Assembly (NCBI RefSeq): GCF_008085915.1
Contig: NZ_VSJK01000011.1
Span: forward strand, 122,816-186,815
Direction: 5' to 3'
DNA from: Oceaniovalibus sp. ACAM 378
GTDB lineage: Bacteria; Pseudomonadota; Alphaproteobacteria; Rhodobacterales; Rhodobacteraceae
Length of the DNA stretch: 64,000 bases
A program made the position numbers and the translations under genes. Numbering within the stretch: the first letter of the stretch is position 1; every line of letters starts with the position of its first letter. The notes beneath the pieces are model-generated. The model saw nothing but the letters and a program-made list of their open reading frames with translations, did no database searches and was not told where the DNA came from. Below, piece after piece: positions 8,453 through 16,273 of this stretch.

Positions 8453-9833
8453 TTTCGCCCTCCTCTTGCATCTGCTGATCGCGCCACCACGCCCCAAGGA
8501 TCACTTCCTTGATCTCGGCCCAGGTGCGGTCAAACGTTTCGCGCCCCCGGATATAGGTATCGCGGTTGAATTCGCGGTAATCGGCCTCATAGATGCCGTT
8601 TACCTTCTCACCCGCCTGTCCGACCATGGCTGTCACGTCTTGCCGGAAGGCGGTCATGAAATCGCCGAAATAGGCCTGTATCACATTGGCCAGATCGGTC
8701 TGCTGAGCGGCGTCAAACCGGGTGATGATGGTGCGCACCGCATCCCATTCAAACCGGATCTCGGGCAGGCCGTTGCGTCGGCGAACCGTGTTTTCACCGT
8801 CTTCGATGCTGGCAAACGTCGAATAGAGCATGTCGAAAAACCGCCCCGTCGAATCGAATTCAAGGAACGAAGCCCCAAGTGGCACCAGCAGGATATCTGC
8901 CGCCGACAAGGCGTTGATCGTGAGATAGCCAAGCGCCGGGGGCGTATCGAGAAAAATCATGTCATAATCGTCAAGCACCCCGTCATGGTGCAGCGCATTG
9001 CCAAGCGCATCCCACAGGGGCCATGAGGTAAGCTGCATCCGCCAGACCGGCACCTGAAATTCGGCCCAATACAGATTGAGCTGTGCGCCGATCAAATCAA
9101 TATTCGGCCAGTGGGTCTTTTGAATCAGGTTTCGCGGCGAAACCTGCAACGCTTCGCGCAGGGTTTCATCAAGCGGGAGTTCCGGCGCACCGGTCGCATT
9201 GCGAACCGAATTTTCATCAACCACGTGGCGGGCATAGTCACGGGCGATCAGCGGGAAGGCAGTTTGCCACTCATCCGTCACTGTTCCGCCGAGAATCGAT
9301 GTCATCGAGCCTTGGGAATCCAGATCGATCACCAGCACCTTGTATCCATCCAGCGCCGCCGACATGGCCAGATGCGCGGCGGTGCTGGTCTTGCCCACGC
9401 CACCTTTGAAGTTGGCCACGGCGACCACCTTGGCCGGCAGACCTTTGGGCCGCCAAGGGAGATATTCGCGATTGCTTGCGCCTTCTTCGGCGAAGTGGGC
9501 GCGCAGGATCAGGATGTCATCGAGACTGTACCATTTGGATCCACCGTCCCCCGTGCCCTGTGGCAGATCGGGATTCGCCTTGAGCACCCGGCGCAAATGG
9601 GCCGGGGCGACGGGGATGAGATAGCGGCACACCTCCCATGTGGAAAAGCTGCGAAGCCGTTTGCGCCCATCCGGAGCATAGCCACGCCGGGCCAGATCAT
9701 CGCGGCCTTTGGCGGCGAAATTAGCCGCCTTGGCAAAACGTGCGGTATCGATCGGCGCAGAGAGTTTCGCTGCGGCGCGTTCGGGATCGATGTTGAAATA
9801 TGGGGGCAGGGGCGGTTTGGATGATGACGACAT
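8430..9833 (-). CDS. parA: Plasmid partitioning ATPase ParA/RepA family
   Basis: The 467-residue ATPase should drive plasmid segregation with ParB. The deviant Walker A is KGGVGKTST (about residue 145). VLVIDLDSQGS follows as the A' motif and MIFLDTPPALGYLTI as Walker B. The 120-residue N-terminal extension contains a probable MerR-like DNA-binding segment (RSFSTWEVCRYL), typical of large type Ia ParA proteins that autoregulate. Start 9833 was chosen as the first Met giving a family-like N-terminus; an upstream frame extends to 9908 but has no similarity. A short palindrome upstream (CACATCATGTG, 9883-9893) could be its operator. Confidence 0.92.
   Translation of the reverse strand: MSSSSKPPLPPYFNIDPERAAAKLSAPIDTARFAKAANFAAKGRDDLARRGYAPDGRKRLRSFSTWEVCRYLIPVAPAHLRRVLKANPDLPQGTGDGGSKWYSLDDILILRAHFAEEGASNREYLPWRPKGLPAKVVAVANFKGGVGKTSTAAHLAMSAALDGYKVLVIDLDSQGSMTSILGGTVTDEWQTAFPLIARDYARHVVDENSVRNATGAPELPLDETLREALQVSPRNLIQKTHWPNIDLIGAQLNLYWAEFQVPVWRMQLTSWPLWDALGNALHHDGVLDDYDMIFLDTPPALGYLTINALSAADILLVPLGASFLEFDSTGRFFDMLYSTFASIEDGENTVRRRNGLPEIRFEWDAVRTIITRFDAAQQTDLANVIQAYFGDFMTAFRQDVTAMVGQAGEKVNGIYEADYREFNRDTYIRGRETFDRTWAEIKEVILGAWWRDQQMQEEGENGQTSQA
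9129..9143. repeat. parS-like palindrome, copy 3 (inside parA)
   Basis: Third exact copy of the 15-bp palindrome, here encoding VSPRN in ParA on the minus strand. Copies are spaced 1057 and 753 bases apart. Confidence 0.75.
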
Positions 9834-10360
9834 GAATTCCCGGGGATGTTCGGCTGTAACAGTAATATCGGGGAAACCATCGCACATCATGTGATGGATG
9901 GGAATCAATATGATGAATCACGACTGTACGGTCAGAAATGTCGAAGGAACACACGGGATATAGTATAGATTCTTTCGGATATTTAGAGTCTTTCCGCCTG
10001 AGTAAGCCAATTATATCAGCGGGCTAGCAGTGTATGGGTGCCTGTTTGCAGGTACAAGGGTATCCGGATGCGGGATCAACGGCACCCACTTACGGGATGA
10101 CGAGCACCAGAATGCGGGTTTTTTGGTGCCTGACTGCGGTTTCGGCCTTTACAGTGACTGTATGCATGGGGCTGCGATTCGGAACGTCCTGCAAATGGGT
10201 TCCTTTGGATCGGGTAGCGTTACGATCAACCCCGTGCCGGCCGTGTCTTGGGGCACCTCAGGCGATGTTGTTTTTGGGTACCGTATGGGGCACACTCTGG
10301 GGCAGGGCGGCACAAGACCACCCGAGTCGTGCGGGACTCTGCCCGGAGTGAGGATGAGCC
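9834..10360. other. Putative origin / parA-rep divergent control region
   Basis: This 527-base gap between divergent parA and rep has no convincing gene. It is AT-rich from about 9900 to 10020 and GC-rich afterwards. The hexamer GGTGCC or its complement occurs at 10037, 10081, 10125 and 10252, each within a wider GGG/CCC context. GATCAAC occurs at 10074 and 10224. These may be degenerate iterons bound by the Rep_3 initiator. A palindrome CACATCATGTG lies at 9883-9893. Origin function is inferred from position. Confidence 0.5.
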
Positions 10361-11521
10361 ATGGACGCAATCGAACGTGACCGCCTGACCGGAGCCCTGC
10401 GACGGGGGGCGGTCAAAAAACATGTGGCGGCAATTCATGTCTCGGGCAAGCTGACGCTGTTGCAACGCAAGTTGAGCAATGTGCTTTTGCTGAACGCCTA
10501 TGACACGTTGATCCTGCAAGATCGCCATGAGATCGATGCGCGAACCCTGTGCCAGATGATCGGTTACAATTCCAACGACATGGACACGCTGAAACAGTCA
10601 CTGCGCGGGCTGGCAGAAACTGTGGCCGAGTGGGATATGCTTGATTCCGAAGGGCGTCAGGAGTGGGGCGTTTCGAGCTTGCTGAGCTATGCCAAGCTGC
10701 GCGGTGGGGTCTGTGAATACGCGTATTCTCCGGCACTGGCCGAGAAGCTGAACGACCCCAAAGTGTTTGCCTTGATCAACCTGAACATTCAGCGGCGGTT
10801 CACCGGCGGGCATGCGCTGGCGTTGTATGAAAACTGTTATCGTTTTGTGCGGACCGGCAGCACCGGCTGGTGGCCGCTGGAGCTGTTTCGCCGACTGATG
10901 GGGGTCTCTGACAGTGTTTATTACGAGAGCTTCAAGCATTTGAACGCCAAGATCATCAAACCGGCGGTGAGCGAGGTGAACCGGACCAGCAATATCGTCG
11001 TCACGCCGGAAACCCGCAAGCGGGGCAGGGCGGTGACGGATATCCGGTTTCGCATTGCTGAAAACCCGCAACTGGCGATCCTTGATCTGGACGATGGCGG
11101 CGCGGTGCGCAACGGCGCGGTCTTTGCCCAGCTGCGCGAATTGGGAATCAGCGACCGGCTGGCGCTGCAGTGGATTGCCGAACATGGCGAGCCATATGTC
11201 GCCGAAAAGCTGTTGTATGTGGAGGGGCAGGGCGCTGTGAAAAGCCCGTTGAAGTATCTGCGCGCCGCCCTGCGTGACGATTACCGGGAGGAGCCGACAG
11301 TGCCTCTGCCCGCCGGGCTGAGCGAGAGGGCAGGGCAACTGGCACAGGTGCGCGATGCGCTGGCCGCGCGCAGTCCGACCCAACGTGATGCCGACCGGCG
11401 GCAGTTTGCCTCGACCCTGGAGACCGCGGCGGCCCGGGCGGATTTTGAGCGACACAGCTGGATGTCGCCGCTGAACGCACGGGCGATCTTTGCATTTTGG
11501 GCGCGACTCAAGGCGGATTAG
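10361..11521 (+). CDS. Plasmid replication initiator, Rep_3 type (RepB of Rhodobacterales)
   Basis: The 386-residue protein resembles Rep_3-superfamily initiators, which bind iterons and open the plasmid origin. It has the typical two winged-helix layout: an N-terminal domain (LTLLQRKLSNVLLLNAYDTL, then YNSNDMDTLKQSLRGLAETVAEWD), the segment YSPALAEKLNDPKVFALINLNIQRRFTGGHALALYENCYRFV split over residues 115-170, and a second domain with WWPLELFRRLMGV and YYESFKHLNAKIIKPAVSEVN. The ATG follows GAGGATGAGCC. In Rhodobacterales this initiator type is commonly adjacent to parAB and defines plasmid compatibility groups; which group cannot be told here. Confidence 0.85.
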   Translation: MDAIERDRLTGALRRGAVKKHVAAIHVSGKLTLLQRKLSNVLLLNAYDTLILQDRHEIDARTLCQMIGYNSNDMDTLKQSLRGLAETVAEWDMLDSEGRQEWGVSSLLSYAKLRGGVCEYAYSPALAEKLNDPKVFALINLNIQRRFTGGHALALYENCYRFVRTGSTGWWPLELFRRLMGVSDSVYYESFKHLNAKIIKPAVSEVNRTSNIVVTPETRKRGRAVTDIRFRIAENPQLAILDLDDGGAVRNGAVFAQLRELGISDRLALQWIAEHGEPYVAEKLLYVEGQGAVKSPLKYLRAALRDDYREEPTVPLPAGLSERAGQLAQVRDALAARSPTQRDADRRQFASTLETAAARADFERHSWMSPLNARAIFAFWARLKAD

Positions 11522-11866
11522 AGACCGGGCGCGTTGGTTTCGGCGGGTTGGCGGTAAGAGAGGGCAGGGGGGCGACCGCCGGTTTGCAACAGGATGCCCA
11601 TCGCGCAGATTTGCCGGAATTTTAGGGGCGATTTCCTGCGCGAAAGTTGCACATCCTGCCAAGGACGCGATTGCCACCGCAACCGAACTTCAAACTATGA
11701 CGAGGTCTCCACCAACAAGCAAAATGTTTTTACTCAATCAAATCAATGGATTATTTAAGTTGACTTGACGTAAACTTCCATCCTAGCCTTATTTTGATCG
11801 GGGCGGCGCCCGGGAGGGACTTTGCGGCGCGGACCGGGGCAGCGTACCATCTGGGAGGGAAACAAG
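11522..11866. other. Intergenic control region before the CUT1 sugar transporter
   Basis: No gene is apparent in these 345 bases. The last 130 bases before the binding-protein gene are AT-rich and include TTGACTTGACG at about 11760 as a possible -35 region. An imperfect inverted repeat from TCAATC to GTTGA lies around 11735-11765 and might be a regulator site. GGGAGGGA at 11853 is the ribosome binding site for the next gene. Confidence 0.35.
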
Positions 11867-13141
11867 ATGATAACAAGCTTCATGACACGGGCCGGGGTCC
11901 GCAGTGCGATCGCGGTCGCCATTGCATGCACGACATTGGCAGCAGGGCAGGCCGAGGCGCAGGATCGATCGCTCAAGGTCTGGTTTGGCCGGCAGAATTT
12001 CATCCCGGAAGACGAGTTCGCAAAATTCCGCGAAGAAAACCCCGACATTGATGTCAAATTCGAGGTCGTGCGGCTGGAGGATGTGAATTCACAGCTGATC
12101 CTGGCACTGCGCTCGGGCAATGCACCTGACATCGTCCAGATCCATACCCGCGACGTTGAACAGCTTGCGCGGGGCGGTGTGGTCAAGGACTTCACCCATA
12201 TGATCGACGAGATGAAGACGCGCTTTCCCGAGACCTATGCGCAACTTGCTCCACTGGCTTGGGAGGGCGCATCGGATTCTGCGGGTGCGATCTATGGCGT
12301 CGCGCTTTATGCGCAGTCGATCTATCTGACGTATCGCACCGATCTATTGAAGCAAGTGGGGATCACCCCGCCGCTCAAGACCACCGACCGCGTCCTTGAG
12401 GCGGCCAAGGCGATTGGCGAACTTGGCGGCGAAACCCGCGGTTTCAGCCTTAACGGCTGCTGCGTCAGCCCGACGTGGGAACTGCCGCTGTTCCTGTCGA
12501 TGGGCGGGCAGATGGAGAACGGTGTCCCGCAGATCGATTCCGAGATCGGGCGCGAGTGGATCTCGTTCTATCAGGAACTGATGCAATCGGGCGCGGCACA
12601 TCCCGATACGCCTTCATGGGATTCCGGCCAGATGCGCGCGGCCTTCATCGGCGGCCGGGCCGCGATGATGAACGAGGGCGAACATATCTATGTCGAGGTG
12701 CACAAGCAGATGCCCTATGAAGACGGCAACTGGGCGTTTGAGGCTTTGCCAACCCGGCCCGGTCAGACCGAACCGCAAGTGCAGTCGGGCTTTGCCTTTC
12801 CATTCATTGTGACGACGGCCAACGAAGACGAGGAAGCGGCCATGCTGGCGCTCGAATACCTGTCGCGGCCTGATTATGCCAAACAGGTTGCGATTCGCTA
12901 TCAGCCCACGACCAACATGGCGGTTGCCAGCGATGCGGAATACCTTGCGGCGAAACCCTGGGCCGAGGATGTCTCACCGCTTTCTTCGAACCTGGTGTCG
13001 CTGCCGACGCATCCGACCAAAGCGATCCAGGTTTACGATGTGATCGAGGAATTGCGCGACCGGATGGTGGCGGACAACAAGGCCGATCCGGCGGCTTTGG
13101 CGACTGAGTTCCAGAAAAAACTCGACGCTGTGGCGAACTGA
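11867..13141 (+). CDS. Sugar ABC transporter substrate-binding protein (family 1, CUT1)
   Basis: The 424-residue protein is a MalE/UgpB-type periplasmic binding protein. A Sec signal peptide ends in AGQAEAQ, and the mature part begins SLKVWFGRQN. Segments such as NAPDIVQIHTRDVEQLARGGVVKDF are typical of family 1. Start 11867 follows GGGAGGGA. It heads a four-gene transporter (binding protein, two permeases, ATPase). A strong hairpin after the stop probably raises its level relative to the permeases. The sugar is unknown; no catabolic enzyme is co-directional with it. Confidence 0.9.
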   Translation: MITSFMTRAGVRSAIAVAIACTTLAAGQAEAQDRSLKVWFGRQNFIPEDEFAKFREENPDIDVKFEVVRLEDVNSQLILALRSGNAPDIVQIHTRDVEQLARGGVVKDFTHMIDEMKTRFPETYAQLAPLAWEGASDSAGAIYGVALYAQSIYLTYRTDLLKQVGITPPLKTTDRVLEAAKAIGELGGETRGFSLNGCCVSPTWELPLFLSMGGQMENGVPQIDSEIGREWISFYQELMQSGAAHPDTPSWDSGQMRAAFIGGRAAMMNEGEHIYVEVHKQMPYEDGNWAFEALPTRPGQTEPQVQSGFAFPFIVTTANEDEEAAMLALEYLSRPDYAKQVAIRYQPTTNMAVASDAEYLAAKPWAEDVSPLSSNLVSLPTHPTKAIQVYDVIEELRDRMVADNKADPAALATEFQKKLDAVAN

Positions 13142-13147
13142 ATATTG

Positions 13148-13179
13148 AAGGGCGGCCATTGCTTTGGCCGCCCTTCTTT
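13148..13179 (+). terminator. Intercistronic hairpin after the binding-protein gene
   Basis: A perfect 10-bp stem (AAGGGCGGCC with GGCCGCCCTT) around an 8-base loop is followed by CTTTC. It lies 7 bases after the stop and 40 bases before the first permease gene. Such hairpins act as partial terminators or 3' mRNA stabilisers in binding-protein operons. Confidence 0.75.
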
Positions 13180-13218
13180 CGCGCCTGAAGCCACATCTCT
13201 CGACCACAGGATCAGATC

Positions 13219-14154
13219 ATGACGTCTGTTGACGACAGTCCAGAACTGCCCCCATTGCCGCGCGATCGAATGGCCGACTTCAAGGAAGGCGTCGTTCCCT
13301 ATCTGTTTGTTGTGCCAGGACTTTTGCTGGTTTTTGGTATCCTTGGATATGCTGTTGTCGGCGGCGCGATCCTGTCGCTGAATGAAACCGACATGTTTCT
13401 CAACAAGACCTTCGTGGGGCTTAAAAATTACCGGGACGTTTTCAGCGACCCCCGTTTTATCAATGCCTTGTGGCGCACGTTGCTTTTCGTCGTCGTGTCG
13501 ATTGCATTGGGGATCGGGATGTCGATGATCTTTGCCCTCACGCTCTATCGCGTTACCCGGGGCAAGCGGTTTTTCCGGGGGCTGAGCCTTGTGCCCTATT
13601 TCGTGTCCGGCGTGGCCACAGCGGTGATGTTTCGCTTTATCTTTACCACCAGCGGCGGTTTTGCGAATTCGGTTTTGTCCGCTCTGGGCCTGCCGACGCC
13701 TTCCTGGCTGGGCGATCCGGCGCTGGCGTTTATGGTCGCGGTGCTGGCCAACTGCTGGTTCATGGTGCCGTTCGCCACCTTGATCCTGTTGGGCGGGCTG
13801 CAAACCATTGACCGCGAGATCTATGACTCGGCCAGCATCGATGGCGCTTCGGATTTTGCCGTGTTTCGTCGGATCACCCTGCCGCTGATCAAGCCGATGA
13901 TGGGGGTCAGTCTGATCTGGGTGACCTATATCTCGTTCAGCACATTCGACATCATTCTTGCCCTGACCGCAGGCGGGCCGCAGCGCGCGACCGAACTGCT
14001 GTCGATCTATATGTTCGAAACCGCATTCCTTGAGCTTAACTTTGGCGCCGGTTCGGTGCTGATGATGGTGCTGCTGGCGTTCAATACCGCACTCAGCGTT
14101 CTGTATCTCAAGGTCTTCGTAATGGGCGACCACCGTCGAAAGCTGGAAAAATGA
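13219..14154 (+). CDS. Sugar ABC transporter permease (MalF/UgpA type)
   Basis: The 311-residue inner-membrane permease is first of the pair. It has six hydrophobic segments, and the EAA-like loop that contacts the ATPase is IYDSASIDGASDFAVFRRITLPLIKP. The gene overlaps the next permease by 4 bases. Together with the next permease it should form the channel for the sugar captured by the upstream binding protein. Confidence 0.92.
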   Translation: MTSVDDSPELPPLPRDRMADFKEGVVPYLFVVPGLLLVFGILGYAVVGGAILSLNETDMFLNKTFVGLKNYRDVFSDPRFINALWRTLLFVVVSIALGIGMSMIFALTLYRVTRGKRFFRGLSLVPYFVSGVATAVMFRFIFTTSGGFANSVLSALGLPTPSWLGDPALAFMVAVLANCWFMVPFATLILLGGLQTIDREIYDSASIDGASDFAVFRRITLPLIKPMMGVSLIWVTYISFSTFDIILALTAGGPQRATELLSIYMFETAFLELNFGAGSVLMMVLLAFNTALSVLYLKVFVMGDHRRKLEK

Positions 14155-15047
14155 GCATGACCGGACCTTCCTCGAAAAAGTCTGGCGCTGGCCGGTCGCG
14201 CACTGGCCCGGTTCGCGACTGGAGCGGTCGTTTCGGACGCGCCGCGCTGATCGGTATCCCGCTTGCCGTGCTGGTTGTCTGGACGTTGACACCGATTGTC
14301 TGGGCGGTTCTCGCTTCACTCAAGGAACCGCTGGAAATTTACGAATCCAATGCGTTGCTCCCGGCGAATCCGACGCTTGCTGCCTATCGCAAAGTGCTGG
14401 CGATGGACGGATTTGGGCGTTGGCTGTTCAACAGTGCACTTGTCACGGTGGTGGCGACCTTTGTGCCGCTGACGATCAGTGTTCTGGCCGCCTATGGTTT
14501 CGCGCGCTACGCTTTTCGGTTTCGCCACGTTCTGCTGTTGCTCTATCTGGTTCCGCGGATCATTCCCCGCGTCAGCCTGATTGTGCCGCTTAACAGCCTG
14601 ATGAGCGATCTGGGCCTGATCAACACCTATTGGGTGCTTTTCATCACCTATTCTGCCAGCGCCATCCCATTGGCCACATGGATTCTTGTCGGTTTTTTCG
14701 CCTCAGTCCCGAAGGAAATCGAAGAGGCGGCAACCATCGACGGTGCGAACATGTGGAACCGGCTGCGCCGTGTGATGATCCCGATTGCCTGGCCCGGAGT
14801 TGTCACTGCGGGCGTGTTGTGCGTGCGCGAGGCGTGGAACGAGTTCGCTTTCGTTCTGGCGCTGGTCAACGAATCCACCATGCGCACCTTGCCCTATCAG
14901 CTTTATGTTCTGAAGGACGCAATGGGTGTGCAGGACTACGCCGTTTACAATGCTTTCACTGTTCTGACGATCCTGCCGCTTCTTCTGGTCTATCTGCTTT
15001 TAGAGCGACGGGTGGTGGACAGTATCGTGTCGGGATCCGTTAAATGA
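14151..15047 (+). CDS. Sugar ABC transporter permease (MalG/UgpE type)
   Basis: The 298-residue second permease has six predicted membrane helices and the EAA loop EIEEAATIDGANMWNRLRRVMIPIAWP. A basic N-terminal stretch of about 25 residues precedes the first helix. Its start overlaps the first permease gene (ATGA), and its stop overlaps the first possible start of the ATPase gene in the same way. Confidence 0.92.
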   Translation: MSMTGPSSKKSGAGRSRTGPVRDWSGRFGRAALIGIPLAVLVVWTLTPIVWAVLASLKEPLEIYESNALLPANPTLAAYRKVLAMDGFGRWLFNSALVTVVATFVPLTISVLAAYGFARYAFRFRHVLLLLYLVPRIIPRVSLIVPLNSLMSDLGLINTYWVLFITYSASAIPLATWILVGFFASVPKEIEEAATIDGANMWNRLRRVMIPIAWPGVVTAGVLCVREAWNEFAFVLALVNESTMRTLPYQLYVLKDAMGVQDYAVYNAFTVLTILPLLLVYLLLERRVVDSIVSGSVK

Positions 15048-15070
15048 GCCACGACCAAAAAGGAATTCGT

Positions 15071-16150
15071 ATGGACGCGCCGTTCGTCGCCCTCCAAGAT
15101 TTACGCAAGAGCTTTGGCACGACCGATGTCCTGCACGGCATTAACCTTGAGATTCCGCAGCATGCTTTTGTGGTTCTGGTCGGGCCCTCTGGCTGTGGCA
15201 AATCCACCCTTTTGCGCATGATAGCCGGGTTGGAAAAGATCAAACACGGCCGGATTGTCATCGACGGTGAGATCGTCAACCGGGTCCATGCCAAGAATCG
15301 CGGCATCGCGATGGTGTTCCAGAACTATGCGCTTTATCCGCATATGTCGGTGCGCGAGAATCTGGCTTTCAGTCTGGAAATGCTGAAAACCGAGACGTCC
15401 GAGGTCGAACGGCGCATCAAGACCGCCGCCGATATTCTCCAACTTGAACAGTTGCTTGATCGCCTGCCCGCGCAGCTTTCCGGTGGGCAACGGCAGCGGG
15501 TGGCGATGGGGCGCGCACTTGTCCGCGAGCCCAAGCTTTTCCTTTTCGATGAGCCGCTTTCGAACCTTGACGCCAAGCTACGGGTGGAGATGCGCGCGGA
15601 AATTCGCGCCCTGCACCAGCGGCTGGAAAGCACCACGATCTATGTCACCCATGATCAGGTCGAGGCGATGACCATGTCCGACATTGTGGTCGTGATGAAT
15701 GCCGGGCGCATCGAACAATCCGGACCGCCGCTGGAGCTTTATGACCGACCGGCGACCGAATTCGTGGCGGCCTTCATGGGATCGCCGGCGATGAACCTGT
15801 TGCGCGGTCGTGTCGTCCGTGCCGATGGTGCCCCGGCGGTCGATGTCGGCGAAGGGCTTTTTCTGCCGTTCGATGATCGGGCCGGAGTGCGCGAGGGGAT
15901 GGAGGTTGTCTATGGACTGCGCCCCGAACATCTGGCGATTTCTCCTGACCCGGCGTCCGGCCTGATCGGCGAGGTGGCGCTGGTCGAGCCGGCTGGATGG
16001 GAGACGCATCTGCATGCCGATATCCATGGCCGACGGTTCCGCGCCATTTCGACCGAGCGTCTTGACGTCACACCGGGCAGCAGAATCGCCCTGGCACCCG
16101 ACCCGACGCGCGTTCACCTGTTTGACGGCTCCAGCGGCGCGCGGCTGTAG
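15071..16150 (+). CDS. Sugar ABC transporter ATP-binding protein (MalK/UgpC type)
   Basis: The 359-residue ATPase energises the CUT1 importer. It has Walker A GPSGCGKST, signature LSGGQRQR, Walker B LFLFDEPLSNLDA and switch THDQ. After residue 235 a C-terminal TOBE/OB domain typical of MalK/UgpC follows, with GLRPEHLAI. ATG 15071 follows AAGGA at 6 bases and is preferred; an ATG at 15044 overlapping the permease stop is the alternative and would add 9 residues. Confidence 0.92.
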   Translation: MDAPFVALQDLRKSFGTTDVLHGINLEIPQHAFVVLVGPSGCGKSTLLRMIAGLEKIKHGRIVIDGEIVNRVHAKNRGIAMVFQNYALYPHMSVRENLAFSLEMLKTETSEVERRIKTAADILQLEQLLDRLPAQLSGGQRQRVAMGRALVREPKLFLFDEPLSNLDAKLRVEMRAEIRALHQRLESTTIYVTHDQVEAMTMSDIVVVMNAGRIEQSGPPLELYDRPATEFVAAFMGSPAMNLLRGRVVRADGAPAVDVGEGLFLPFDDRAGVREGMEVVYGLRPEHLAISPDPASGLIGEVALVEPAGWETHLHADIHGRRFRAISTERLDVTPGSRIALAPDPTRVHLFDGSSGARL

Positions 16151-16273
16151 GTGCGATTTCCCTTGCCGCACCACGCCGCAAGCGCGCGGGTGTTAATCGT
16201 CTGGGCGGGCCTGCTCGTGGTGATCCGATGATCTGTGTCACCGGATCGCCATAGATCCACAGACTGCCGGAAA

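Noticed and set aside
7440..9026. Plus-strand open frame of 528 codons across parB and parA
   Set aside because: It is antisense to two well-supported partition genes, Arg/Ser-rich, with no family features: a shadow of high-GC coding sequence.
13033..14319. Minus-strand open frame of 428 codons over the CUT1 permease genes
   Set aside because: Antisense to intact permease genes; composition is low-complexity His/Gln/Arg as expected for a shadow.
16190..16260. GATCCG/CGGATC inverted repeat between convergent operons as a terminator
   Set aside because: The stem is only 6 bp with a long loop and no T-run on either strand.
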